From NCBI RefSeq assembly GCF_012396365.1, contig NZ_JAAXPG010000021.1, positions 62,001 through 126,000 on the forward strand: DNA of 64,000 nt, written 5' to 3'. The notes under the pieces are model-generated. The model did no database searches. It saw nothing but the letters and a program-made list of their open reading frames with translations, and was not told where the DNA came from. The position numbers and the translations under genes are program-made. Positions 55,198 through 63,403 of the stretch are shown piece after piece; positions within the stretch are counted from its first letter, which is position 1; every line of letters begins with the position of its first letter. This DNA comes from Nocardiopsis alborubida (lineage in GTDB: Bacteria; Actinomycetota; Actinomycetes; Streptosporangiales; Streptosporangiaceae).

Positions 55198-55980
55198 TTA
55201 ACCGGACGTGCCCGTGGTCGTCGGGGCACTGCTCTCCGGCGGCCGGTAGTGGACGCCCAGGCCCGTCAGCATGCTCTGAAGCTCGGACTCGAAGAGCGGT
55301 TCCATGTCGTGCATCACGAAGTCCAGGTGCTCGAACACCTCCATGCACACGACCCCGTACAGGCGCACCCAGCACGTGCTGAGCACCATGACCGCCTCCA
55401 CCGGGATGTGCGGCGCGGAGAAGCCGCAGGTGTCGGCGAAGGCGCGCAGCTCACGGGCCAGCTCCGGGGTGATGCGGTCCCCGTCGGGCAGGACGAACCG
55501 CTCCTCCAGCAGCAGGCGGTCGAAGAGGGCGTAGAAGGTCGCGCCGAAGCGCCGACTGGTGTCCATCGCGAGTGCGATGTCCTCCTTGGGGATCAGGCGT
55601 ACGCGCGGGCCGAACATGGTGGCGAACTCGGCCCGGTGCCCGATCGCCCAGGCCCGGAAGGCGCGCAGCGAGGTGAGTATGCGCAGGTCGGTGTCCTCGG
55701 CGGGCACGCTCGCGTCGGCGGCGGCGACCGCGTCGCCCAACTCCTGGAACATGTCCGCGGTGATCAGCGCCAGCAGCGAGTCGATCCCCGAGACGTAGCG
55801 GTACAGCCCCGGCGCGGTCATGCCCATCTCCCGCGCGATGGCGCGCAGGGACACCCCCGCGGCCCCCTGCTCGACCAGATGGCGGCGAGCGATCCCCTTG
55901 ATCTCCGCCAGTGTGGCCTCGCGCACACGTTCGCGGCGGCTCGGCCTCCCGGCCCCCCGGTCCAGCTGCGGTTTCGTCAT
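55198..55980 (-). CDS. TetR-family transcriptional regulator
   Basis: 260 residues. N-terminal helix-turn-helix (GVSLRAIAREMGMTAPGLYRYVSG, about 40-65) and a C-terminal ligand domain of the TetR_C_33/WHG-like type with FGPRVRLIP. ATG 55980 is preferred; a longer frame begins inside the operator region. Divergent from the MMPL gene, with a palindrome between them: classic local repressor of a transporter. Confidence 0.9.
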   Translation of the reverse strand: MTKPQLDRGAGRPSRRERVREATLAEIKGIARRHLVEQGAAGVSLRAIAREMGMTAPGLYRYVSGIDSLLALITADMFQELGDAVAAADASVPAEDTDLRILTSLRAFRAWAIGHRAEFATMFGPRVRLIPKEDIALAMDTSRRFGATFYALFDRLLLEERFVLPDGDRITPELARELRAFADTCGFSAPHIPVEAVMVLSTCWVRLYGVVCMEVFEHLDFVMHDMEPLFESELQSMLTGLGVHYRPPESSAPTTTGTSG

Positions 55981-56071
55981 CTGCTGAGCTACACCCCGTC
56001 TCGGGCGCCCGGTCTGGGCGCTGTGGTCCTTGTCGGCGACGTTGACAGCGTAACGCCCGCACGCTTTAGTG

Positions 56072-56093
56072 AACGCCGTTAGCAAACGGTGTT
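56072..56093. promoter_or_regulatory. Likely TetR operator
   Basis: AACGCCGTT-AGCA-AACGGTGTT, arms matching at 8 of 9 positions, in the intergenic region between the TetR and MMPL genes, 37 bp before the MMPL start. Confidence 0.6.
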
Positions 56094-56129
56094 AACGGAC
56101 ATGGAGTCTGTTTCCTGAAGGGGCGGCGT

Positions 56130-58346
56130 ATGCCGACACACACGGGGCTTTTCGGTCGGCTCGGACGGGGGGTCCACCGCTTCCGCTGGGCGGTTCTCGC
56201 CGCCACCGTGGTCTTCGCGCTCTTCTCCGGGCTCTGGGGCTCGGGGGTCTTCTCCGACGTCAGCGAGAGCGGGTTCGAGGACCCCGACTCGGAGTCGGCG
56301 CGGGCCACGCGCGTCCTGGAGGAGGAGCTGGGCCACGACGGCGTCGACGTCGTCGCGGTCTACCGCAGCGACGAGATCCAGGTGGACAACCCCACCTTCG
56401 CCGCGGCGATCGAGCGTGTCGCCGACGGCATGCCCGAGGACGTGGTCGCCGACTTCGACACCTACCTCGACGAGGACCTCGGTGAGCCCGAGCGCGGCAT
56501 GCTCGTGTCCGAGGACATGCACGCCACCTACATCCCCGTGACCCTCGGCGGGGAGACCCACGCCGACCGCCTCCACCAGTACGAGGAGGTGGCCGACCAC
56601 CTCTCCTCCAGCAACCTGGAGGTCCACCTGGGCGGCTCGGTGGCGGTCGAGGGCGAACTGGCCGAGAGAGCCGAGAGCGACGTCGTGCGCGCCGAGCTCA
56701 TCACCCTGCCGATCCTGCTGTTCCTCCTGGTCCTGATCTTCGGCGGCCTCGTCGCGGGCCTGGTCCCGCTCGCCGTCGGCGGCCTGGCCATCCTGGGCTC
56801 GCTGACCCTCCTGCGGGCCCTGACCCACGTCACCGACGTGTCGGTGTTCGCGATCAACGTCGCCACCATCCTGGGCCTGGGGCTGGCCATCGACTACGGC
56901 CTGTTCATGGTCAGCCGCTTCCGCGAGGAACTGCGGCGGGGCCGCGGCGTCGCCGACGCCGTGAGCCGCACCGTGGACACCGCCGGGCGCACCGTGGCCT
57001 TCTCCGGCATCACCGTCGGCATCGCCTTCGCGGGCCTGCTCTTCTTCCCCCAGCCCATCCTCCAGTCGATCGGCTGGGGCGGTATCGCGGTCGTGGTGTT
57101 CGACCTGCTGGCCGCGCTGGTCTTCCTGCCCGCGCTGATGTCCGTGGTCGGCCACCGGATCAACCGCCTCCGGCTGCCGCTGCCCCGCCGCACCGTCACC
57201 GGCGCCGTGCACGAGGGGGCCTGGTCGCGCCTGGCCCGCACCGTCATGCGCGGCCCCGCCGTGTCCCTGGTCGCGGTCGGCGGTGTCCTGCTGGTCTTCA
57301 GCTCCGGCCTGGCCTCCACCGAACTCGGCTCCACCGACCAGCGCTACCTGCCCGCAGACTCCGGGAGCCGGATCGCCACCGAGGCGCTGTCCGACGACTT
57401 CCCCGCGGGCGGCCTGGGCACACTCGACGTCGCGGTGCTCGGCGGCGCCGCCGACGAGGCCCTGGAGGAGTACACCCAGCGTCTGGAGGACCTGCCCGAG
57501 TCCTCGCTCGCGCGTGTGGAGCGCACCGGTGACGGGATCGCCCACGTCGTGGTCGCCTACGAGGGCGCCTCCGACTCCCCCGAGATCGCCCAGCTGGTGC
57601 GCGACGTGCGCGCCGAACCGGCCCCGGAGGGCGCGGAGGAGACCCTGGTCGGCGGCGTGCCCGCCATGCAGCAGGACAACGTGGCGGCGATCGTCGACGC
57701 GGCGCCCATGACCGTGGGCTTCGTCGCCGTGGCGACCCTGCTCCTGCTCTTCCTCGCCTTCGGCTCGATCGTCCTGCCGGTCAAGGCGGTGCTCATGGGG
57801 GCGCTGTCCCTGGGCGCCTCCCTGGGCGTGGTGGTCTGGGGCTTCCAGGAGGGCGCCTTCTCCGGACTGCTCGGGTTCGACGCGGTGGGCACCATCGACC
57901 CCACCTACCTGGTGCTGATCATCGTCGTGGCCTTCGGCCTGGCGATGGACTACGAGCTGTTCCTGCTCAGCCGGGTGCGCGAGGAGTACCTGCGCACCGG
58001 CGACAACACGCGCTCGGTGGCGGCGGGGCTCCAGCACACCGGCCAGATCATCACCAGCGCGGCCATCCTGTTGATGGTGGTGCTCCTGGCCATGGGCACC
58101 TCGGACCTGCTCTTCCTGAAGATCATCGGCATCGGCCTGGCCATCGCGGTGTTCGTGGACGCCACCCTGGTCCGCGCGGTCATGGTGCCCGCCACGATGC
58201 GCCTGCTGGGCGGGGCCAACTGGTGGCTGCCCCGGCCGCTGCGCTGGCTGCACGACCGGATCGGCATCTCCGAGGGCGGTGACGAGGACGAGCCCGGACC
58301 CGCCGCGGAGCGGGACGGGAGCGGCAGGGTGCACGCGGGGGTGTGA
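56130..58346 (+). CDS. MMPL-family RND transporter
   Basis: 738 residues, about twelve membrane helices in two repeats, each with a large extracellular loop (first about 40-185). Proton-relay type residues in NVATILGLGLAIDYGLF and LVLIIVVAFGLAMDYELFLLSR. MMPL proteins export lipids or hydrophobic compounds using the proton gradient. ATG 56130 with GAAGGGG upstream. Controlled by the divergent TetR gene by inference. Confidence 0.92.
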   Translation: MPTHTGLFGRLGRGVHRFRWAVLAATVVFALFSGLWGSGVFSDVSESGFEDPDSESARATRVLEEELGHDGVDVVAVYRSDEIQVDNPTFAAAIERVADGMPEDVVADFDTYLDEDLGEPERGMLVSEDMHATYIPVTLGGETHADRLHQYEEVADHLSSSNLEVHLGGSVAVEGELAERAESDVVRAELITLPILLFLLVLIFGGLVAGLVPLAVGGLAILGSLTLLRALTHVTDVSVFAINVATILGLGLAIDYGLFMVSRFREELRRGRGVADAVSRTVDTAGRTVAFSGITVGIAFAGLLFFPQPILQSIGWGGIAVVVFDLLAALVFLPALMSVVGHRINRLRLPLPRRTVTGAVHEGAWSRLARTVMRGPAVSLVAVGGVLLVFSSGLASTELGSTDQRYLPADSGSRIATEALSDDFPAGGLGTLDVAVLGGAADEALEEYTQRLEDLPESSLARVERTGDGIAHVVVAYEGASDSPEIAQLVRDVRAEPAPEGAEETLVGGVPAMQQDNVAAIVDAAPMTVGFVAVATLLLLFLAFGSIVLPVKAVLMGALSLGASLGVVVWGFQEGAFSGLLGFDAVGTIDPTYLVLIIVVAFGLAMDYELFLLSRVREEYLRTGDNTRSVAAGLQHTGQIITSAAILLMVVLLAMGTSDLLFLKIIGIGLAIAVFVDATLVRAVMVPATMRLLGGANWWLPRPLRWLHDRIGISEGGDEDEPGPAAERDGSGRVHAGV

Positions 58347-58361
58347 CCGCCTCGCGGCGCT

Positions 58362-58392
58362 GACCCCGTCCGGGAACATCCCGGGCGGGGTC
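58362..58392. terminator. Terminator between MMPL and SARP genes
   Basis: Arms GACCCCGTCCGGG (58362-58374) and CCCGGGCGGGGTC (58380-58392), one mismatch, loop AACAT. Confidence 0.75.
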
Positions 58393-58576
58393 GACCGCTG
58401 TCGGCGGCGCCGCGACCACCGCGGCCGGAGTGCGTCGGGTGCGTGCCGCAGGAGCGTCGGTGTGCCCCGCGCCGGGCGGGCCTGGGCCCGGCGTGGGGGT
58501 CGCCGCGTGCGCTTGGTGCGGGTGGGACTGCGGTGCGGGGTGCTCGGCGGGTGCGGGGCCGGGCGGGAGGCGGGGG

Positions 58577-59368
58577 TCAGACGAGCGTGGTCGGGATCGG
58601 CTCGTGGCGCCGGATCGCCTTGTACATGTCGTTCAGCTCCGGGCGGGGCGGCATGTTCAGCTCGCCCAGCATGCGCGTGGACAGGCGCTGGTACACGCGG
58701 ATCGCCTCGGCCGTGCGGCCCGACTTGTACAGGGCCAGGATCAGCAGCCTGGCCAGGTTCTCCTCCAGGGGATGGTCGCGCAGGGTCTCGCGCAGGAGTC
58801 CCACCACCTCGTTGTGGCGGTCGACCGAGATGCTCAGTGTGGCGTACTCCTCCAGTACCACCAGGCGCACGGTCTCCATGAACTCGCGCTCGTCGTCGAA
58901 GGCGATGCCGGGCAGCTCGCCCAGCAGGGGACCTCGCCACAGGCGCAGGGCCTCCCCGAACATCTCCGCCGCGCGCTCGTGCTCACCGCGTTCGCGCAGA
59001 CCGCGCGCGGCGTCGACGTGGGCGTGGAACAGGGACATGTCCACCTGGTCGAGCCTGGCCGCCAGGCGGTAGCCCCCGCCGCCGCTCTCGATGCTGACCC
59101 GCTGCTGCGGGGACAGGTCGGCCAGGGCCCGGCGCAGGCCGGAGACGTACTTGTGGACGAGGTTGGCGGCGTAGGCGGGGTGCGTCGCGCCCCAGACCAT
59201 GCCGATGATGCGCTGCGTGGTCAGGGACTGGTTGGCGTTGAGGGCCAGGGCGGCGAGTACGGCGCGTTGCCGGGGCGCGCCCAGTTCGAGGACGCGGTTT
59301 CCGTCAGTGACCGCGAGCTCTCCCAGGATCGCCACGGTGCTGGTGATCCGATGATGCGTTCTGTGCAT
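58577..59368 (-). CDS. SARP-family transcriptional activator
   Basis: 263 residues, the compact SARP form: OmpR-like winged helix (about 10-105: LGAPRQRAVLAALALNANQ, YVSGLRRALAD) and bacterial transcriptional activation domain (about 108-250: HVDAARGLRERGEHERAAE, RPELNDMYKAI). No ATPase part. SARPs switch on secondary-metabolite operons by binding 11-bp-spaced repeats beside the -10 box; such repeats lie at 59757-59784 ahead of afsA. ATG 59368; divergent from afsA across 560 bp. Confidence 0.9.
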   Translation of the reverse strand: MHRTHHRITSTVAILGELAVTDGNRVLELGAPRQRAVLAALALNANQSLTTQRIIGMVWGATHPAYAANLVHKYVSGLRRALADLSPQQRVSIESGGGGYRLAARLDQVDMSLFHAHVDAARGLRERGEHERAAEMFGEALRLWRGPLLGELPGIAFDDEREFMETVRLVVLEEYATLSISVDRHNEVVGLLRETLRDHPLEENLARLLILALYKSGRTAEAIRVYQRLSTRMLGELNMPPRPELNDMYKAIRRHEPIPTTLV

Positions 59369-59756
59369 TTCCGAGTCTTTCCGGCCGGTTTTTCTCTGGC
59401 GTTGCTCTTCTCCTGCTTTCTCCGGTCGTCGGCCGCTTTCGTGGGGCCGTCCCGGACGTCACTCCCGTGCGGTGCGGAGCGGGTCGCCCTGCGCGGCTGT
59501 GCCGTGCTCGACTGGGCCGTGCGCGGCGAGACGATCATAAACACGCAGGTTATGGCCGTAAGTAATGGATAAGTTCCTCTCCGGCGTCGTGTCGCGTGGT
59601 TGCCCAGCATGAGGGTGGGATGACAAAACCCCAGGCCATCTCGTGTGGTGATAGTCACAATAGGCCGATGATCATGGCCAACGACTAATCGCTCCCCCGT
59701 TTCCGCAGGTGAACGCGATTTCCGCGGAAAAATATGAGCTTCTTTCATAACTGGTC
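59369..59756. promoter_or_regulatory. AT-rich regulatory spacer between SARP and afsA genes
   Basis: Contains no gene. Unusually AT-rich for this window. A perfect 12-bp palindrome TTTCCGCGGAAA at 59719-59730 and an ATGATCAT palindrome at 59668-59675 are candidate receptor/repressor sites; the SARP promoter must also lie here. Confidence 0.45.
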
Positions 59757-59799
59757 TTCAGGTTCTCTTCAGGTCCTCTCCAGGGCCCGTCCCGATACT
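59757..59799 (+). promoter_or_regulatory. SARP-type promoter of the afsA operon
   Basis: Three hexamers in 11-bp register: TTCAGG (59757-59762), TTCAGG (59768-59773), TCCAGG (59779-59784), then a -10 candidate GATACT (59794-59799) 9 bp after the last. This is the textbook SARP arrangement (3-4 repeats, 11-bp period, last repeat about 8 bp from the -10). Confidence 0.6.
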
Positions 59800-59928
59800 C
59801 GGTGGCTGTACGGGAGTAGGCCGTGGCCCGCCCTCTTCTGGTACTCGGACCCCCTTTTTTTGCCGTTGCCGACCACGTTTCCCGGCGGCGGGGCCTCCGC
59901 CCCGGGAACAGCGAACGAAAGGGAAGCG

Positions 59929-60969
59929 ATGAACCGCACGACGATCAGCGCGCAGGGGACCGCCCTCGCGGCCGACGCCGCCGGAGACCCCCTCGCGGGG
60001 CTCGACCCCGAGTCCTTCGGCCTGCGCGAACTCGACTACGACGCGACGGTCCCCCGGGGACTCGTACACCGCAAGGCCGTCTCGGAGGTCTTCGTCACCG
60101 ACTCCCAGCAGACCGGGGAGAGGAGCTTCGACGTCGCCGCCCAGCTGCCCCGCGGCCACGTCATGCTGGAGGCGCCCACCTACGACCTGCCCCTGATCCT
60201 TGAGGCCTGCCGCCAGACCGGTGTGCTCATCTCCCACCGCCACCTGAACGTCCCCATGGACCGGGCTTTCATCATGCAGCGCATGTCGCTGCGCATCGAG
60301 GACCTGGAGGGCCTGCGCCAGGGCCCCGAGCCCGCACGCGCCCTCATCCGCACCGACGCCGACCTGTACCGCAACCAGGCCGGAAAGCTGCGCGGCTACG
60401 ACTTCCGGGCCGACGTCCTCCTGGGCGGGACCAGGGTCGCCGAGGCCACGGGCGCGCTCATCTTCCTGACCAGGTCCACCTACCAGGTCCTGCGGGCCAA
60501 GGGGCGCAAGGCACTGGACTGGAGCACGGGCCCCGCGCCCCGAGCGGTCCCGGCCGCGCCCGCCGTCGTGGGCAGGCGCGACCCGCGCAACGTCGTCATC
60601 ACCGAGCCGGTGCAGCGCGGCGACGAGGGCTGGCGGGCCACCGTGGTCCCCGACCACAGCCACCCGCACCTGTTCGACCACCCGCTGGACCACCTGCCCG
60701 GCAACCTCCTCATCGAGGCCGCCCGGCAGCTGGCCGTGGCCGCGGTCTCGCGCTCCAGCGGCCTGGACCCGGCCACACTCGTCCCGGTCTCGGTGGAGGC
60801 CTCCTTCTCCTCCTTCTCCGAGAACGACCTCGCCTCCGTGGTGGAGGCCGACCTGACCCCCTTCCGCGCGGACGAGCGCTTCGGTCCGGTCGCGGGCGTG
60901 GACGTGCGCGTCCTCCAGCAGGGCGTCCCCGGCAGTACCTTCCGGATCGAGGTGGCCCAGTGGGCGTGA
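59929..60969 (+). CDS. AfsA/ScbA-family butyrolactone-butenolide signal synthase
   Basis: 346 residues with two AfsA (hot-dog-like) repeats: first around SFDVAAQLPRGHVML and FIMQRMSLRIEDLEG, second around HPHLFDHPLDHLPGNLLIEAARQ. AfsA enzymes join a beta-keto acyl chain to dihydroxyacetone phosphate, the first step to gamma-butyrolactones, butenolides or furan signals. ATG 59929 after GAAAGGGAAG. First gene of a three-gene overlapping operon with a phosphatase and a flavin oxidase. Confidence 0.9.
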   Translation: MNRTTISAQGTALAADAAGDPLAGLDPESFGLRELDYDATVPRGLVHRKAVSEVFVTDSQQTGERSFDVAAQLPRGHVMLEAPTYDLPLILEACRQTGVLISHRHLNVPMDRAFIMQRMSLRIEDLEGLRQGPEPARALIRTDADLYRNQAGKLRGYDFRADVLLGGTRVAEATGALIFLTRSTYQVLRAKGRKALDWSTGPAPRAVPAAPAVVGRRDPRNVVITEPVQRGDEGWRATVVPDHSHPHLFDHPLDHLPGNLLIEAARQLAVAAVSRSSGLDPATLVPVSVEASFSSFSENDLASVVEADLTPFRADERFGPVAGVDVRVLQQGVPGSTFRIEVAQWA

Positions 60970-61634
60970 ACCGCATCGAGGCCGTCGTGTGCGACTACGG
61001 CGGCGTGCTGACCAACCCGCTCATCGAGACCCTGGAGCACTTCGCCAGGACCGCGGGGCTGACGCCCGACGCGATCCTCACGGCGATGGGCGCCGCCGCG
61101 GCCCGCAACGGCGCCGAGCCCATGGCGCTGCTGGAGGTCGGGGCGATCACCGAGGCCGACCTCGTCGCGCAGATCAGCGCCGAACTCCCCGGAGGGTGGA
61201 CGTTGCCCGGGGACCGCACCTTCGGCGAGATCTGGTTCGCCGGGCGCAACGGCAACGCCGAGTTCGCCGAGTTCCTGGGCGGACTGGGCGCGCGGGGCTA
61301 CCGCCTGGCGCTGCTCACCAACAACGTCATCGAGTGGGAGGAGCTGTGGCGGGCCACGGTCCCCGCCGACGAGTTGTTCGAGGTGGTGGTCAACTCCGCG
61401 CACGAGGGCGTGCGCAAGCCCGACACCGAGATCTACGACCGCCTCCTGGCGCGGCTCGGGCTGACCCCCGACCGCTGCCTGTTCGTGGACGACCTGGAGT
61501 CCAACCTGGAGCCCGCGGCCCGCCTGGGCATGGCCACGGTCCTGTACCGCGACAACGCGCAGGCGATCGCCGAGATCACCGAGCTTCTCGACGGGGCGGC
61601 CAAGCCCGAGCGAGCGGCCGGGGGTGTGCGGTGA
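60966..61634 (+). CDS. HAD-superfamily phosphatase
   Basis: 222 residues. Motif I is CDYGGVLT (nucleophile Asp10 with Gly at the usual second Asp position, as in sEH-N-terminal-like HAD phosphatases), motif II LLTNN, motif III Lys in RKPDTEIYDRLL, motif IV FVDDLESNLEPA. GTG 60966 overlaps the afsA stop (GTGA); GTG 60960 is an alternative. In context it should remove the phosphate from the AfsA product. Confidence 0.88.
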   Translation: MNRIEAVVCDYGGVLTNPLIETLEHFARTAGLTPDAILTAMGAAAARNGAEPMALLEVGAITEADLVAQISAELPGGWTLPGDRTFGEIWFAGRNGNAEFAEFLGGLGARGYRLALLTNNVIEWEELWRATVPADELFEVVVNSAHEGVRKPDTEIYDRLLARLGLTPDRCLFVDDLESNLEPAARLGMATVLYRDNAQAIAEITELLDGAAKPERAAGGVR

Positions 61635-63259
61635 CCGTCCCTGGTCAGCACCCGCCCGTGCTGGTGGTCGGCGCCGGGCCCACCGGGCTCGCCGCCGCCT
61701 GCGCCCTGCTCCAGGGCGGCGTGTCCTGCCGCGTGGTCGAACGCCGCGCGGGGGTCGCCGAGGAGCCCAAGGCGCTCATCCTGTGGAGCGGGGCCCTGGA
61801 GGTCCTGCGCAGGCTCGGCGTGGCCGACAGGGTGGTGGAGCAGTCCCTGCCCCTGGCGTCGGCCTCCTACTTCTCCGGCGGCAGGAAGATCGGCGGGGTG
61901 CGCTTCGGCGGCCTGGAGGGCACGGCCTTCCCCGGGCCGGTCTGCCTGCCCCAGCCCGGTACCGAGCAGGCGCTCTACGACCGCCTCCTCGAACTCGGCG
62001 GGTCCGTCGAGTGGTCCACCCGCGTCCACTCGGTGGAACCCGCCGGGGCGGGTGCACGGGTGGTCCTCGGCCCCGCCGACGACCCGGACGTGCGCGAGGA
62101 GGTCGCCGTCCCCTGGGTGGTGGCCGCCGACGGCAGCCGCAGTGCGGTCCGCGAGTCCCTGGGCGTGGCCTTCGAGGGCGACACCTACGACCGGACCTTC
62201 CTGCTCAGCGACGGCGTGGTGAGCGGTCCCGTCCCCGAGAGGGAGGCCCAGTACCACCTCACGCCCGACGGGGTGCTGGTGATCGTGCCGCTGCCCGGCG
62301 GCGGGCACCGGGTCTTCTTCGACATCGCCTCCGACGGACGGACCGACCCGCCCGACGACGCTCTGCTCGCCCGGCTGCTCGCCGAGCGCGGCCCGGCGGG
62401 GCTGCGCATCGAGAGCGTGTGGTGGCGCAGCCGCTTCCGGGTGCACGCCCGAGTGGCGTGCGAGTTCCGGCGGGGGCGCGTGCTCATCGCCGGGGACGCC
62501 GCCCACCTGCACAGCCCGGCGGGGGGTCAGGGGCTCAACACCGGCATCCAGGACGGCTTCGACCTGGGCTGGAAACTGGCCGCCGTCCTGCGCGGAGCCC
62601 CCGAGCCGCTGCTGGACAGCTACCCGCTGGAACGCCGACCCACCGCCCAGGCGGTGGTGCGCAGCGCCGACCAGCAGACCCGCACCTGGATGACCCGCGC
62701 GCCGCTGGCCCGGCTGGTGCGCGACACCCTCATGCGCGTGCTCTCGGCGTCGGGGCTGCTGGAGAAGCGCCTGGTGCCGCAGCTGGCGCAGATCTCACCG
62801 GACCTGAGCGCCAGCCCCGCCGTCACCGCGCCGCCGCCGGGCTGGCGGGCGCGCGACGCGGTGGGCGGGGCGCTGCCGGGAAGGCGTATCGGCGACGCCG
62901 AGCTCGTCCCGCTGGTCGGGATCCGGGCCCGGAGCCTGCACGCCTACCTGGCCTCGGGGCGCCACGTCCTGCTGGTCGGCGGCTCCTCCGAGCGGGCCTC
63001 GCGGGCCGCGGCGCGGCTTCGGGAGGCCGTCCCCGACGACGTGGACGTGCTGTTGCTGACCGGTGCCGAGGACCCGGCCCGGGAGGGGAGCGGGCACGAC
63101 ACGGCCCGTCCCGCCGGGCCTGTGCGGGGGGAGTGGGTCGTCCACGTGCGCCCCGACGCCGTGGTGGCGGCGGTGGCCGACCTGTCCGATCCCGCCTGGC
63201 GGGCCGAGGACTTCGTGGGCGCGGCGTCGCTGCCCGGGGCCCAGCGGTCCCTCACGTAA
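61631..63259 (+). CDS. FAD-dependent aromatic-type (class A) monooxygenase
   Basis: 542 residues: FAD-binding VVGAGPTGLAAACAL, the DG motif VAADGSRSAVRESLG, the GD motif LIAGDAAHLHSPAGGQG, and a C-terminal thioredoxin-like domain as in the PheA/MhpA group. Needs NAD(P)H and oxygen. GTG 61631 overlaps the phosphatase stop. It probably oxidises the signal molecule made by the two preceding enzymes; an unrelated catabolic role is less likely given the coupling. Confidence 0.88.
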   Translation: MTVPGQHPPVLVVGAGPTGLAAACALLQGGVSCRVVERRAGVAEEPKALILWSGALEVLRRLGVADRVVEQSLPLASASYFSGGRKIGGVRFGGLEGTAFPGPVCLPQPGTEQALYDRLLELGGSVEWSTRVHSVEPAGAGARVVLGPADDPDVREEVAVPWVVAADGSRSAVRESLGVAFEGDTYDRTFLLSDGVVSGPVPEREAQYHLTPDGVLVIVPLPGGGHRVFFDIASDGRTDPPDDALLARLLAERGPAGLRIESVWWRSRFRVHARVACEFRRGRVLIAGDAAHLHSPAGGQGLNTGIQDGFDLGWKLAAVLRGAPEPLLDSYPLERRPTAQAVVRSADQQTRTWMTRAPLARLVRDTLMRVLSASGLLEKRLVPQLAQISPDLSASPAVTAPPPGWRARDAVGGALPGRRIGDAELVPLVGIRARSLHAYLASGRHVLLVGGSSERASRAAARLREAVPDDVDVLLLTGAEDPAREGSGHDTARPAGPVRGEWVVHVRPDAVVAAVADLSDPAWRAEDFVGAASLPGAQRSLT

Positions 63260-63403
63260 ACGATATGTGAACCCTATTATTAGAGGTAGCGATCGTCGCA
63301 TGTTTCTACTGTACTGTGGCGGCGAGGGAACGCGCGGTGGCGGCCGGAGGACTCCGGCCGCCACCGGCGGCCCCGCGCGCTCGCGAGAGAAGGGGGTGAC
63401 ACG
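63260..63403 (+). promoter_or_regulatory. Promoter region of second MMPL gene
   Basis: AT-rich start with a good -10, TATTAT (63275-63280), and a GCGA-TCG-TCGC dyad at 63291-63301 close to the expected start. No TetR-type operator like 56072-56093 is seen. Confidence 0.4.
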
